The position numbers were made by a program, and so were the translations under genes. Of a DNA stretch of 64,000 nucleotides, positions 54,641 through 64,000 are shown one piece after another. This DNA is from Ctena decussata (lineage: Eukaryota; Mollusca; Bivalvia; Lucinida; Lucinidae): NCBI GenBank assembly GCA_963989385.1, contig OZ022506.1:63189434-63253433 (forward strand), written 5' to 3'. Position 1 is the first letter of the stretch, and the number at the start of each line of letters is the position of its first letter. A model generated the notes under the pieces. The model was given only the letters and a program-made list of their open reading frames with translations, had not been told where the DNA came from and did no database searches.

Positions 54641-55560
54641 TTTTTATTTCTTAATAGCGGCCAACCTAACAAATATATAGTGTACATATGGATTTTTTTC
54701 GGGCTGGACAGACGTCTGATTACTTAAATTATGAAAACCTATTGGTTAATTTTTGTCCTGTCCAAAGTTGTCTAACTTAATTCCCCTTTTAATAATTCAG
54801 ACCAGAACTTTAATTTGCGCTTGTGCAGAAGAAAGTGTTCTTGTACAAAGTAAAGAGTACTTCCAGTACGCACAGGAAACGCTTTAAATGCTTATGTTAA
54901 TTATAATCACAACCGGAAAATAACGGTTTAAGGTTCAAGACTTTCAAATTATCTACCTTTGAATTAAACATATAGAGACTACTGAGATGCCATAGTTTCT
55001 ATACCAGTGAGTCTTTTTTATTATTATTTTCTTCGAGATTTGTTTGAGTGCCTGGCAAATGCAATGTCTTTATTACAACTTTTTTGAAAGCCATTTCTGA
55101 AGCTGCCATATAGACTTTAATGTGTAATGGGAATTCCATTGAAACTGAGTTTCTGAATCTTAAATGACATGGATAGAGGTTATTTGTTTGATCCTCATGG
55201 CCACCTAGTCGACCGTGCATTGGCAAAAGTTTAGCTTATGAGTCCACACAGAGTTGAAGTAACAAAATACGGAAATGCATTGCCTACAGAATTTTTATCA
55301 GTTAAGCTGTCTACAACAATTTTGAATTCGGTAATTGTTTGGTTTTGAGCATAGAAAACTGTTAAGTACCCTCGTGACGTTTACAATATCGCGCCTCAAT
55401 ATTGCTTAATCTAAAGAATCTTGAATTTGTCGAGACTATGATATTACGAATTGATTATGGTTTCTTGAATTAAAAATAATTTTCAAGTTTCAGCCTTTCC
55501 TGACAACCCTAGGAAAAAAATTACTGACTGCCAAGGTTTTAGTTTTGCTAAGTATATGAT
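54640..55560. repeat. Dispersed repeat K, second copy
   Basis: Aligns with 31921-32820. On the minus strand both copies encode a short similar peptide around [13 protein letters not shown], but with stops in the first copy. Element type unknown. Confidence 0.8.
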
Positions 55561-55564
55561 TAAA

Positions 55565-55812
55565 AACCCATTTATGCCTAGCGTCCCTTAAAAAGAACAT
55601 AGACAAACAGTGCAGTACCAGATCAAACGTCGCAGTGTTTGCATATCATTTTCAACAATTTCTATTAGAATGATTAGAAATGAATAAACAAAAAAAGTAA
55701 TAAATAAATTTGAAAAGGTGAAATAAATAAATAAAATAGACATCCCTGAAACAATCGATGGACAAGTAAATATTAACGATGAAAAAGTCTGTGAGGCATA
55801 AATATTAATGAG
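55565..55812. mobile_element. MITE family X-like copy
   Basis: AACCCATTTATGCCTAGCGT at the left and GTGAGGCATAAATATTAAT at the right; interior has AACAGTGCAGTACCAGATCA as in the 23307 copy. AT-rich inside and diverged. Confidence 0.55.
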
Positions 55813-56387
55813 TATTTGTATCATTTGTATCATTATGTTTTATTTCCAATAAGTATTTTCTTCCTTTCTTTTATTCTATTTGTTTTTTTTCTTTTATACT
55901 CTGCAACATCATGATATGGATTTTTTTAAAAGTACAAAACTTGTAACCTCATTCCCACTCGAACTCAACAAAGAGCTTAGCCAGGCCTTGCCCTATTTTA
56001 TGTTTTTATTGATAAAATGCATGCTTGCTCTATTTATAACGTACATTTTATTTTACACAGTGAGGTGAGAAATTGCCTTAAGCTTTTTGCAATGGGTGGA
56101 ACACGATCCAGCGAACGCTTTTGCGATTAATGTCTGGTAAGTATTTCCTAACGCGTTTTAAATTAGTTCGTTTGATGACTACTCAAAGTAGGCTATACGA
56201 CGTCGTGGGTGACGAGCGTGCTTGATGGTGATACATGTCTCAGGTTTTTTTTTTCTATCCCGCGTGTCCTCGAATAAATACAGTCCTGGTTTATAACTTA
56301 TTCTCGTGCGTTTCTTGTCCTTGTGATGTGTCGGGTGATTCGTGCTTAGAGCATGTGGACTTTCCTGTATATTTCCGCCCTCTATAT

Positions 56388-56546
56388 GAGCTGCAACACG
56401 AGAAAACTAACAAGTTGGCATGTGCGCCCAGCGATGACTCAGATCAGCCTGATCATCTGCTCAGTCCGACTGGCCGGATGCTCAAGGTGATTTGAGTATT
56501 CGCTGTGCGCAAATGTCACTTATTTAGTTTTGACGTGTCGCGACTC
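56388..56546. mobile_element. MITE family F, copy 10, in the gene C upstream region
   Basis: GAGCTGCAACACGAGAAAAC to GTGTCGCGACTC, shortened to 159 bp, with ATAT before it. In gene B the homologous place (about 29675-29690, TATATTTCAGCTGTGCTTC) has no element. Confidence 0.9.
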
Positions 56547-56815
56547 AATTATAAGCTGTACTTCACAAATGCATTTACAAGTTTCAAATGCAGTGACCTA
56601 GTTGCCCAAACTGAATAATTATCTTTATGCGTATTTTACATGCAACATTATCAGTGCAAAGAACTGACCCTAAAGTTTATAACAGTAATTCTAGCATGGA
56701 TTAAAGATAAAATACACACGTGAATATATTAGCAGATCAAGACTTAGTGTGATCTACCGGAGGCCGTTTTGGGACCTATCACAACACATAACGTGGGATC
56801 TCTGAAAACAACAAA

Positions 56816-57158
56816 ATGGATATAACTTTTATTCTCATATTTTCGGTAGTTTTCCTTATATCTGCCGTTCTTCTGTCGAAACCGAATAGACTACCACCGG
56901 GACCCGTTTCCATCCCAGTGCTAGGATCTATCTCACTAATTAGACAGTTTGTAAAGGCTACCAAGAGGCCACACGTTGTGCTTTACGAGGCTGCCAAGAA
57001 ATATGGAAATATTATGAGCTTCAAGCTAGGATGTGAACAAATCGTTGTGCTGTCGGGTTACGATACTATATACGAAGCCTTAGTGAAACAATCGGACGTG
57101 TTCAGTAATAGACCATCTCATCTACCCAACATCAGGCCTTTTATTAAGGATGGAGGAG
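56816..57158 (+). CDS. Gene C exon 1
   Basis: 343 bp. Very similar to B exon 1; ends FIKDGG. Donor GGAG|GTACTA. A stop lies upstream in frame, which fixes the ATG. The frame read on past the donor is intron. Confidence 0.96.
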
Positions 57159-57765
57159 GTACTAATTGTTTTCATACCTTGAAAATTGATAATATTGATT
57201 TCCTAAGTGCCAGAATAAGGAAGGGAAAGGTTCGATTACCGAGTTTAAATTCACTTGGTTTGCAACAGTTCTCGGTAATTTCGTACCTTTCGCCTATCCA
57301 GCCAATTGCGTGTTACATGTATGCTCACTTACCCAAATTGTTGGTAGGATTTCACCACTCCATATCGTTTTGAGTTTGCTGAAGTTTGCGAACATAAGTC
57401 GAGTGTACGAACAGATCGAGGGCTTAGTGCAAGACTAGTCTAACTCCATATATGAAACTTTTCAGGAGAATAAAAAAACTGATTATTACAATACATAAAC
57501 AAAATCTTAATATGAAATTTGACACATTTACATAAAACATGGGAGGAAATGCTTACATTATTAAATTTTATTAATTCCTTTCTTGTTAAACTAGGTTTTT
57601 GTTACTTAGACTACGTTTGCGCTGAAAAGTTTAGTGCAAGACTATTCTAACTTAGGATACGCTTCTTTTTCTAATACACAATATAAGAGCATTATAAAAC
57701 AAATTTTAACAATTTTTAAGCCCCCAACTTTGAAAAAGTCGGCGGGGCATATTGCATTTGGCTAG

Positions 57766-57810
<45 letters not shown>

Positions 57811-60800
57811 CACACTTTTTCATGCTTGCTGTAACTTTGGAACCCTGCTAGCTAGGGTTTTGAAATTTCATATTATGGAATCTTCATGGAAAAGTAACCG
57901 ATATGTATTTTTTTTCTTTTCCCAGTTATGCCCCTTTTTGTAGTAATGCCCCTTTTTGATAAATGAGATTACTATCTTTTTAGCAAGATACCTCTAAATG
58001 TATTTAAGCTATGGCCTTGATATTTTGTAAACTGATTTAGTAAGAGGAGTAAATTACCTGATTAACTTTTGGAAGATTTTCGTAAAATTTTGATGGAGTT
58101 ATGGCCCTAGTTTGATTTTGGCATTTTTCCAATTTTTGAACCACTTGAGCAAGAAAGCTGATTTTTGATATAATAGTAGTCCTTGATAAGATAAATACTT
58201 TAGGACAGGTGGGTTAACTCTGCTTTCATTATTAACAGAGTCATTTCCCCTGATGTTCAATATTTATGCAGCTACTGAGTTCAAGAACCACTGGGCATAA
58301 GGTTTTAAAATTTCATTTATGTATTCCTCATGAAAATTTAGCTAACATGTAATTTTTTTCTTTTTCCAGTTATGTCCTTTGTTCGAGTTATGCCCCTTTA
58401 AGAAAAATGAGATGACTACCTTGCTAGCAAGATATCTCAAAAAGCATTTGAGCTATGGCCTTGCTATTTGGTATACTGATTGGATAAGAAGAGAAGTTTT
58501 TTTTTATTAACTTTTGGAAAAATTTTGTAAAATTTTGATGGAGTTAGGCCCTTGTTTGAATTTGGCATTTTTCCAACTTTTGAACCGCTTGAGCTAGAAC
58601 GCTGATTTTTGGCATAGTAGTAGTCTTTGATGAGTTAAATACTTTAGGACCGGTTACGTAACGCTGCTTTTATTAATTACAGAGTTGTTTCCCCTTATGT
58701 TCAGTATTTATGCAGCTACTGGATTTTAGAACCACTATGCATAAGGTTTAGATATTTCATTTATGGATTGCTCATAAAAATAATTGACACATATTGTTTT
58801 TTTTCCGAGTTATGCCCCATTTTTAGAGTTATAACCTTCATAAACATGAGATGGATATCTTCTTAGCAAGATATCTAAAAAAAGTATTTGAGTTATGGCC
58901 TATATATTATATATCTGATCAGATATTAAGAATAGAATACCTGATTAAGTTTCAGGGAAATTCCGTAACATGTTGATGGAGTTATAGCCCTTGTTTGAAT
59001 TTGGCATTTTACCAACTTCTGAATTGCCTAATCTAAAACGCTGACATTTGGTTTAAGAGTAGTTCTGGTGGAGTTAAATATTTTAGTAAAGGTTAGGTAA
59101 AGCCTTTTCAGACTTAGACTTTCTAAAGTTTGGAACCTTAAGTGGCAAGCATATGGTTGGGGGCATAGTTTTTCACAAACACAACTTTTAGTTATATTTT
59201 GAAGGCCAAAACTCAATAAGCATGAGCTGTGAAATAGCCTTTAAACAACTTTAAGCATTGAAAAGTAACACTTTATATAACTTTTTTGCTGTTAGTGCAA
59301 AACTATGCTAACTTCAAATCAACTTTTTTTGCGCAATACTGGTCTATCTCAAGATAGAATAGTCTTGCACTAAGAAAACTGAGGAAAATATTTTGAAATG
59401 AAAATATTCCATATTTTACTACTGAGAAACTGTGTAATAGAGTGTTCAGAAAACACGGTATATAGACCTATTAACAGTTAAAGAATATGAGAATTTGTAT
59501 TTAAATTTATAAAACCATTGAAAACATAGCCCTTTACCCATAGCATGCCCTCTAAAATCAAAACTCCTCTCATTGAAGTTAGACTAGTCTTGCGCTAAAG
59601 ATTTAGCTCATCTGGCACTTAGATTATTTTTGACTTAGGAATAGAAGCATTTTTTGTTCAAAAACATGATTTTTTATATTATCAAAGAATGTTTATTTGA
59701 CCATCAAGTTTTCACAGGTGCAAAAAAGTGAATTTGTGAAAAATAGTGAGTTAGCCTAGTCTTGAACTGAGCCCTCGAGATGTTATCAGACGGAAATACA
59801 ATACTGACCACAAACCTGGTAATTTTCTAAGCATTTCGCCTTAAAATGTAAATTCTGGTTGCATATTACTCTCATTATTTATTAAGAAGAAAGAAAGATA
59901 AAAATGGAAGAAAAAAATTGAGGACGTAACGTTCTTTATTTTTCTTTCATTTCTGGATATAAGCTGACCGGCATTATCCTATGCATGTACATCGACTGAA
60001 CATATAATATCTTAACTTAACAGTATTTGTTCAAGATTCTAACACAGTGCGCCTATAGAAGCAATGGAAAGTCTTCGTGTTTTATCCTGCAACAATTCAC
60101 TGTTAAGGAGCTCGTGAGTCTAATTGCTGACGTCACTGGCATTACTGAGATTTTGTGACATTTTGAGACGTTAGACGATTTTACGTTATTTTTTCTTGCT
60201 AAAATCGCCATAAAAACGTATATTTACCTTAGGTACAGTTAAGAATATTGGCAGAAGCGAGTTGGAATGAAATATCAAAAAAACTTTTTCAGCGTTTTTG
60301 AGCCTTAGAATCGAAATAGTTCAGCTGTAGCATTGAATTGTTGAGTAATAATTCACTGTTCGTCGGTCAGTTGTAAGTCGCTCGTGATATGATCTACTTT
60401 ACAACTGACATCCAAACAGTGAATTATTACTCAACAATTCACTGCTAGGGTTGATCTTTTTCTTAAATATACTATAATCCATGCTACTAAGAATACACAT
60501 GTAAGCTTCAACCTTAAAACAGCCAGTGTTCTCCTTTATTACATATCTTGAAAGATCCCAATTCAATTTACATTAGAGCAACCGTGCAATATTTCAGGTT
60601 TTGCATATTGCACGGAGTCAAGTCCATACTGCAAGGAGTTAAGGAGTCACGTTATCCAGGTACTTTTATTTGGAGGGGAAAAAAATTTGGCAGCCATTTT
60701 GTCGTCGCCTGATTTTTAAAAACGAGAAAAATGAGGGCACTGGTGTCGGTTGCGCTGTATTATGTAAATAATTATATTCTATTCTATCCCATGTAAATAA

Positions 60801-62655
60801 AAGACATTTAAATATGATTTACCTATGACCTGTCATTCTTTTTATACAAATTCTGCGATAATTATAGAGATTTTTGTAACAGCTGCAGACAGTTTACTCA
60901 TCATCTCCAACAAGCTGGCAAAGCCTCAAGCTCTTAGCTGACAAATTTGAAATGCCGCCGTAACACCAAAAAAATTGACGGATTTGTTCAAAAGTCAATC
61001 AGTACATCTACTCATCATCTCCAATAAGCTGGTAAAGCTTAAAACCCTATCTTGAATACCTTTTGGGATACCCTGCTGACAAAGTTGAAATGCCGAAAAT
61101 TTAAAAGGGCTATAACTCTTACAAAAATGATGGTCTTCATTAAAAAGTTAATCAATTCATCTACCTTTCATCTCCAATAAGCTGGTAAAGTTTCAAGTCC
61201 GTAGCGAAAATACTTTTTGAGATATCCTGCAGACAATGTTGAAATACCGAAATTTTCAATGGACCGTAACTCCTACAAAAATTGACGGATTTGGATCCAA
61301 AGTTAATCAGACATCAACTCATCATCTCCAATACGCTGGTAAAGTTTCAAGTCCGTAGCTAAATACTTTTTCACTTGCTGACAAGGTTTCATTATGAATT
61401 TTTCTCAGGGCATAACTCCAAAGAGGGAGACAACTTGGACAAGAAAAAAAATACGTTTCAGATATTTTTTGATGACGAATGGCTCCTAAGGTATGGTATG
61501 CATGACGAACGAACGGACGGACTTACGGACGCATGGACAACCCAGAAAACGGACGGACGGACTTACGGATGCATGGACAACCCAGAAGCAATATGCCTCT
61601 ATTATTGAATTTATATTGTGAAATATTCGGCACTCGTTCATATGTCGGAGACAAGCTCGTGCGTCTCACAATATAAATTCAATCATCTATAATTATTATA
61701 TACATAAACAAAGTCCCCATTCACTTTACTATGGAACAGCCGTGCAATATTCATATGTCGGAGACAAGCTCGTGCGTCTCATAATATAAATTAAATCATC
61801 TATAACTATTACATAAACAAAATCCCAATTAACTTTACATCGGTGCAATCTTGCAATATTTATAGGTTGTTGAATTTATATTGGGAGATATTTGGCACGA
61901 GTTCATATGGCGAAGGACGCACTCGCAAGCTCGTGCGTCTCCGCCATATGAACGAGTGCCGAATATTACGCAATATAAATTCAATAACCTTTTTTATTAT
62001 ATACCTTTGATATAAATCTACTAGTTTCATCAGTGCTCTCTAGGTGAGAAACCAAACAATTATATCGGTATATTAACCCACAAACTGCTTTAAATTTAAA
62101 AATTAAATTGTCATTGTGTGTCTTCATACGCGTCAAAAGCCACGCCCGATGGCGCGAAAGTGAAAAAGACGTTTCGTCATCGGGAGTGACTTCAGTAAAT
62201 AAATGTTGACGTTGGCAAGAACTGGGTGCCATTTTCCAGCCTAGCTGTCTGCACCTCTTACTAAAATCTCCATCAATATCGCGGAATATATATTAAAAGA
62301 GTGACAGATCAAAGGTAAATCATATTTAATTGTCTTTTATATAATTTATACAGCGCAACCGACACCAGTCTCATCACTTTACTCCTGTTTAAATTGCGGG
62401 CGACGACAAAATAGCTGCAAAAGTTTTGTCCCCTCAAAAGAAAAGTAGTTCTGGCGAACGTGGCTCCTTAACTCCGTGCAATATGTACTTGACTCCGTGC
62501 AATATGCAGAAAATATTGCACGGTTATACTCCAATACAAAGTGAATGAGGGTCCTTTTAGGTTTATAATAATTCTGCATATTGCACGGAGTCAAGTGCAT
62601 ATTGCACGGAGTTAAGGAGTCTCGTTCGCCAGAACTAATTTTCTGTTTTAGCGGG

Positions 62656-62686
<31 letters not shown>

Positions 62687-64000
62687 GGGGAGGGGGAATT
62701 TTGGCAGCCATTTTGTCGTCGCCTGCGATTGAAAAACGAGTTAAATGATGGCACTGGTGTCGGTTGCGCTGTATAATGTAAATAAAGACAATTAAATACG
62801 ATTTACCTTTGATCTGTCACTCTTTTGATATATATTCTGCGATCACATGTATTTTGGAAATTTTTCGTAAGAGCTGCAGACATTCAGTCTGAAAAATGGT
62901 GCCCAGATCTTGTTAACGTCGACGTTTGTTTACTGACGCCACGTCCGAAAACGAAAGGTCATTTTCACTTCGCGCCATCCGGACTGGCTTTTACATGTGT
63001 AACATGCATGAAGACCCACAATGGCATACTGTAATTTCAAATTTAAGCAATTTGTGGGTTTATATACCGACATAATAGTATGATTTCATACGTACAGAGC
63101 AGTGATGAACCTATTAGCATATGATAAAAAGTTTAGGGAATTTTTATTGTGAAATATTCGGCACAAATTCATATGGCGGTGACGTACTCGCAAGCTCGTG
63201 CGCCCTTCGCCATATGAACTCGTGCCGAATATTTCACAATATAAATTCAATAACCTATAATCATCACTGAACTGTTTCAGGTATTGTATTTGAACGATAT
63301 AATCACCATTGGAAGACGATGAGGCGCTTTACCCTTCAGACATTACGTGATTTTGGTGTTGGAAAATCTTCTATCGAAGAAAAGATAATGGTTGAAATCA
63401 ATGCAGCTGCTAAAGCACTTCAAGCCACAAAGAACCAGCCGTTAGTAATTGTTCCGCTACTCCAGAAAGCTATTGGAAATGTCATATATGGAATAGTATT
63501 TGGACAAAGGTATTTATAACTATCACGAAATTTCCTATATACCATGCATTGAGTGGCGTTGCGTGAAAGGACCACATGCCATATTCACACATGTATACAA
63601 AAACATTATCGGCAGCATTGCAGCTTGATAAGGATTTTCAGTTGTCATTTTAAGGATTCCCAAGGACGCCTAGACTGCGAAGAGAGAGCAGAAAAGACTG
63701 ATTAATATGCATGGATACGCAAGTTCAAATGAGTCTTTGTTGTTTGCATATGTCATGAGGGCATGGGATATTATTAAACGTAACCCCATATGAGCCACGA
63801 CACGACAAAACCAACAATGTAGCATGTGTTCCAAGCAAGAGACTCAGATCAGCCTGGGCACCCGCCCAGTCTGATCAGAGTCTTTGCTGTCCGCCCAAAA
63901 GGTAGATTAGGCTGTATGCTTGCTCAATGCGCACAGCAAAGACGCTGGTCAGACTGGGCGGCTGCGCAGACTGATCTGAGTCATCGCTGGGCGCACATGC
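56816..64000 (+). CDS. Gene C: cytochrome P450, CYP2-like (exons 1-2, continues beyond window)
   Basis: Paralogue of gene B, probably an ER-membrane monooxygenase; substrate unknown. 56816-57158 joined to 63281-63509 gives 190 codons plus 2 bases in frame. It has the anchor MDITFILIFSVVFLISAVLL, the [13 protein letters not shown] hinge, [15 protein letters not shown] and helix C WKTMRR. Exon sizes equal those of B. Intron 1 is 6.1 kb against 1.4 kb in B, enlarged by pearl-like arrays and a palindrome. Exons 3-8, with helix I and the heme loop, must lie to the right, so intactness cannot be judged. Confidence 0.9.
57719..59220 (-). mobile_element. Pearl-like tandem-unit element (440-bp period), intron 1 of gene C
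   Basis: Starts with GCCCCCAACTTTGAAAAAGT and GGGGCATATTG, the complement of the end of the 34.6 kb element, then a (GT)n microsatellite at 57769-57805. Three units of about 441 bp follow, marked by AGTTATGCCCCTTTTTG (57925, 58368, 58807), GATGGAGTTATGGCCCTAG and TTTGGCATTTTTCCAA. Confidence 0.72.
59221..60340. other. Intron 1 of gene C, nothing further recognised
   Basis: AT-rich. Words like AGTCTTGCACTAA/GACTAGTCTTGCGCTAA recur at 57430, 57630, 59370 and 59590, hinting at one more loose repeat, not defined further. Confidence 0.45.
60338..60455. repeat. Hairpin repeat
   Basis: GAATTGTTGAGTAATAATTC and ACTGTTCGTC..CAGTTGTAAG return as complement ending AATTCACTGC. Related single arm at 28645-28715 (TTGTGATATGATCCATTTTA). 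Confidence 0.75.
60585..60895 (+). repeat. Third copy of the giant-palindrome arm sequence
   Basis: TGCATATTGCACGGAGTCAA, GTTAAGGAGTCACG, GGCAGCCATTTTGTCGTCGC and CACTGGTGTCGGTTGCGCTG match 62572-62880 in the same orientation. Confidence 0.88.
60896..61605 (+). mobile_element. Pearl-like tandem-unit element, third example
   Basis: Units start at CATCTCCAATAAGCTGGTAA near 60902, 61015, 61168 and 61323 (period ~153, first unit shorter). Each has CAAGTCCGTAGC and AAATTGACGGATTTG. The end has a 45-bp duplicated ACGGACGGACTTACGGACGC microsatellite (61508-61590), then GCAATATGCCTC. Confidence 0.78.
61606..61860. repeat. Two small hairpin units of the GTGCGTCTC family
   Basis: CATATGTCGGAGACAAGCTC, GTGCGTCTC and AATATAAATTCAAT occur at 61640 and again at 61755. 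Same family as the flanks of the large palindrome. Confidence 0.7.
61862..63260. mobile_element. Giant ~1.4-kb palindrome in gene C intron 1
   Basis: The left arm (61862 to about 62520) is repeated inversely at about 62565-63260. Matching pieces include AACCCACAAACTGCTTTAAA / AATTTAAGCAATTTGTGGGT, TGGGTGCCATTTT / AAAATGGTGCCCA and GTAAATCATATTTAATTGTC / GACAATTAAATACGATTTAC, as well as GCAATATGTACTTGACTCCG / CGGAGTCAAGTGCATATTGC. Each end carries its own small palindrome, CACGAGTTCATATGGCG. No long frame. Probably a fold-back element or an inverted duplication. A poly-G tract sits in the right arm. Confidence 0.88.
62657..62695. repeat. Poly-G tract in the palindrome
   Basis: About 29 or more G with single interruptions. 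It is missing from the left arm and from the 60585 copy (GGAGGGGAAAAAAA there). Confidence 0.85.
63281..63509 (+). CDS. Gene C exon 2
   Basis: 229 bp. It encodes [37 protein letters not shown] and [13 protein letters not shown]. Acceptor TTTCAG|GTAT, donor AAAG|GTATTT. It starts only about 20 bp behind the end of the giant palindrome. Confidence 0.95.
63792..64000. mobile_element. MITE family F, copy 11, cut by the window edge
   Basis: GAGCCACGACACGACAAAAC, preceded by ATAT (63788-63791). The second arm is present as far as GATCTGAGTCATCGCTGGGC; the right terminus is outside. Confidence 0.92.

Larger units (their letters stand above)
53184..56815. promoter_or_regulatory. Second head-to-head spacer (D to C)
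   Basis: 3.63 kb, close to the 3.74 kb of the A-B spacer. The D side (to about 53340) keeps CCTCTGTTG(T/G)TGTT, GACTGTG..GACC(T)CTCTGG-like blocks and TGCGCTGTCACTG as upstream of gene A. The C side matches upstream of gene B. The middle has been replaced by repeats. Confidence 0.65.

Noticed and set aside
62379..62711. Proline-rich 110-codon protein
   Set aside because: The poly-proline comes from a poly-C/G run within the giant palindrome.

Overview
This is eukaryotic, repeat-rich, intron-rich DNA. It looks like a bivalve mollusc, possibly a heterodont clam. That is inferred from CYP2-clan P450 genes, tRNA-derived SINEs with 10-17 bp target duplications, many fold-back MITEs, and arrays of ~155-165 bp units next to ACGG-type microsatellite, as in bivalve pearl-type elements. 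No operons, rRNA, CRISPR or prokaryotic features are present.

The host genes are a cluster of paralogous microsomal cytochrome P450 (CYP2-like) genes. Gene A (minus strand, 26203 down to 13487) shows exons 1-7, but no heme-binding last exon can be found in the window. Gene B (plus, 29947-46802) is complete: eight exons, 497 codons before the stop, every junction in frame, all P450 signatures present. Gene C (plus, from 56816) shows exons 1 and 2 and runs off the right edge. A fourth copy, D (minus, about 53183-52878), is a decayed exon 1 with its upstream flank. Corresponding exons match exactly in length and phase (2: 229, 3: 127, 4: 175, 5: 137, 6: 94, 7: 207 bp), except exon 1 of A, two codons shorter.

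Layout: 1-13.4 kb is repeats (SINE, inverted CpG-rich blocks, a dead non-LTR retrotransposon ending in a 197-bp tandem array, a nested fold-back element). 13.5-26.2 kb is gene A. 26.2-29.9 kb is a divergent intergenic spacer. 29.9-46.8 kb is gene B. 46.8-52.9 kb is repeat-rich spacer. 52.9-56.8 kb holds pseudo-exon D and a second head-to-head spacer. 56.8-64 kb is the start of gene C, whose first intron carries pearl-like arrays and a ~1.4 kb palindrome.

The main conclusion is that A/B and D/C are two copies of one head-to-head P450 pair. Spacers are 3.74 and 3.63 kb, and both flanks align between the copies. One left-hand partner has decayed to a pseudo-exon. Eleven copies of one fold-back MITE (TIR GAGCCGCGACACGAG, 4-bp A/T target duplications) are scattered through introns and spacers. 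One sits in gene C's upstream region at a site that is empty in gene B.

All coordinates and motifs were read by eye. Family names rest on recognition of motifs, not on database searches.
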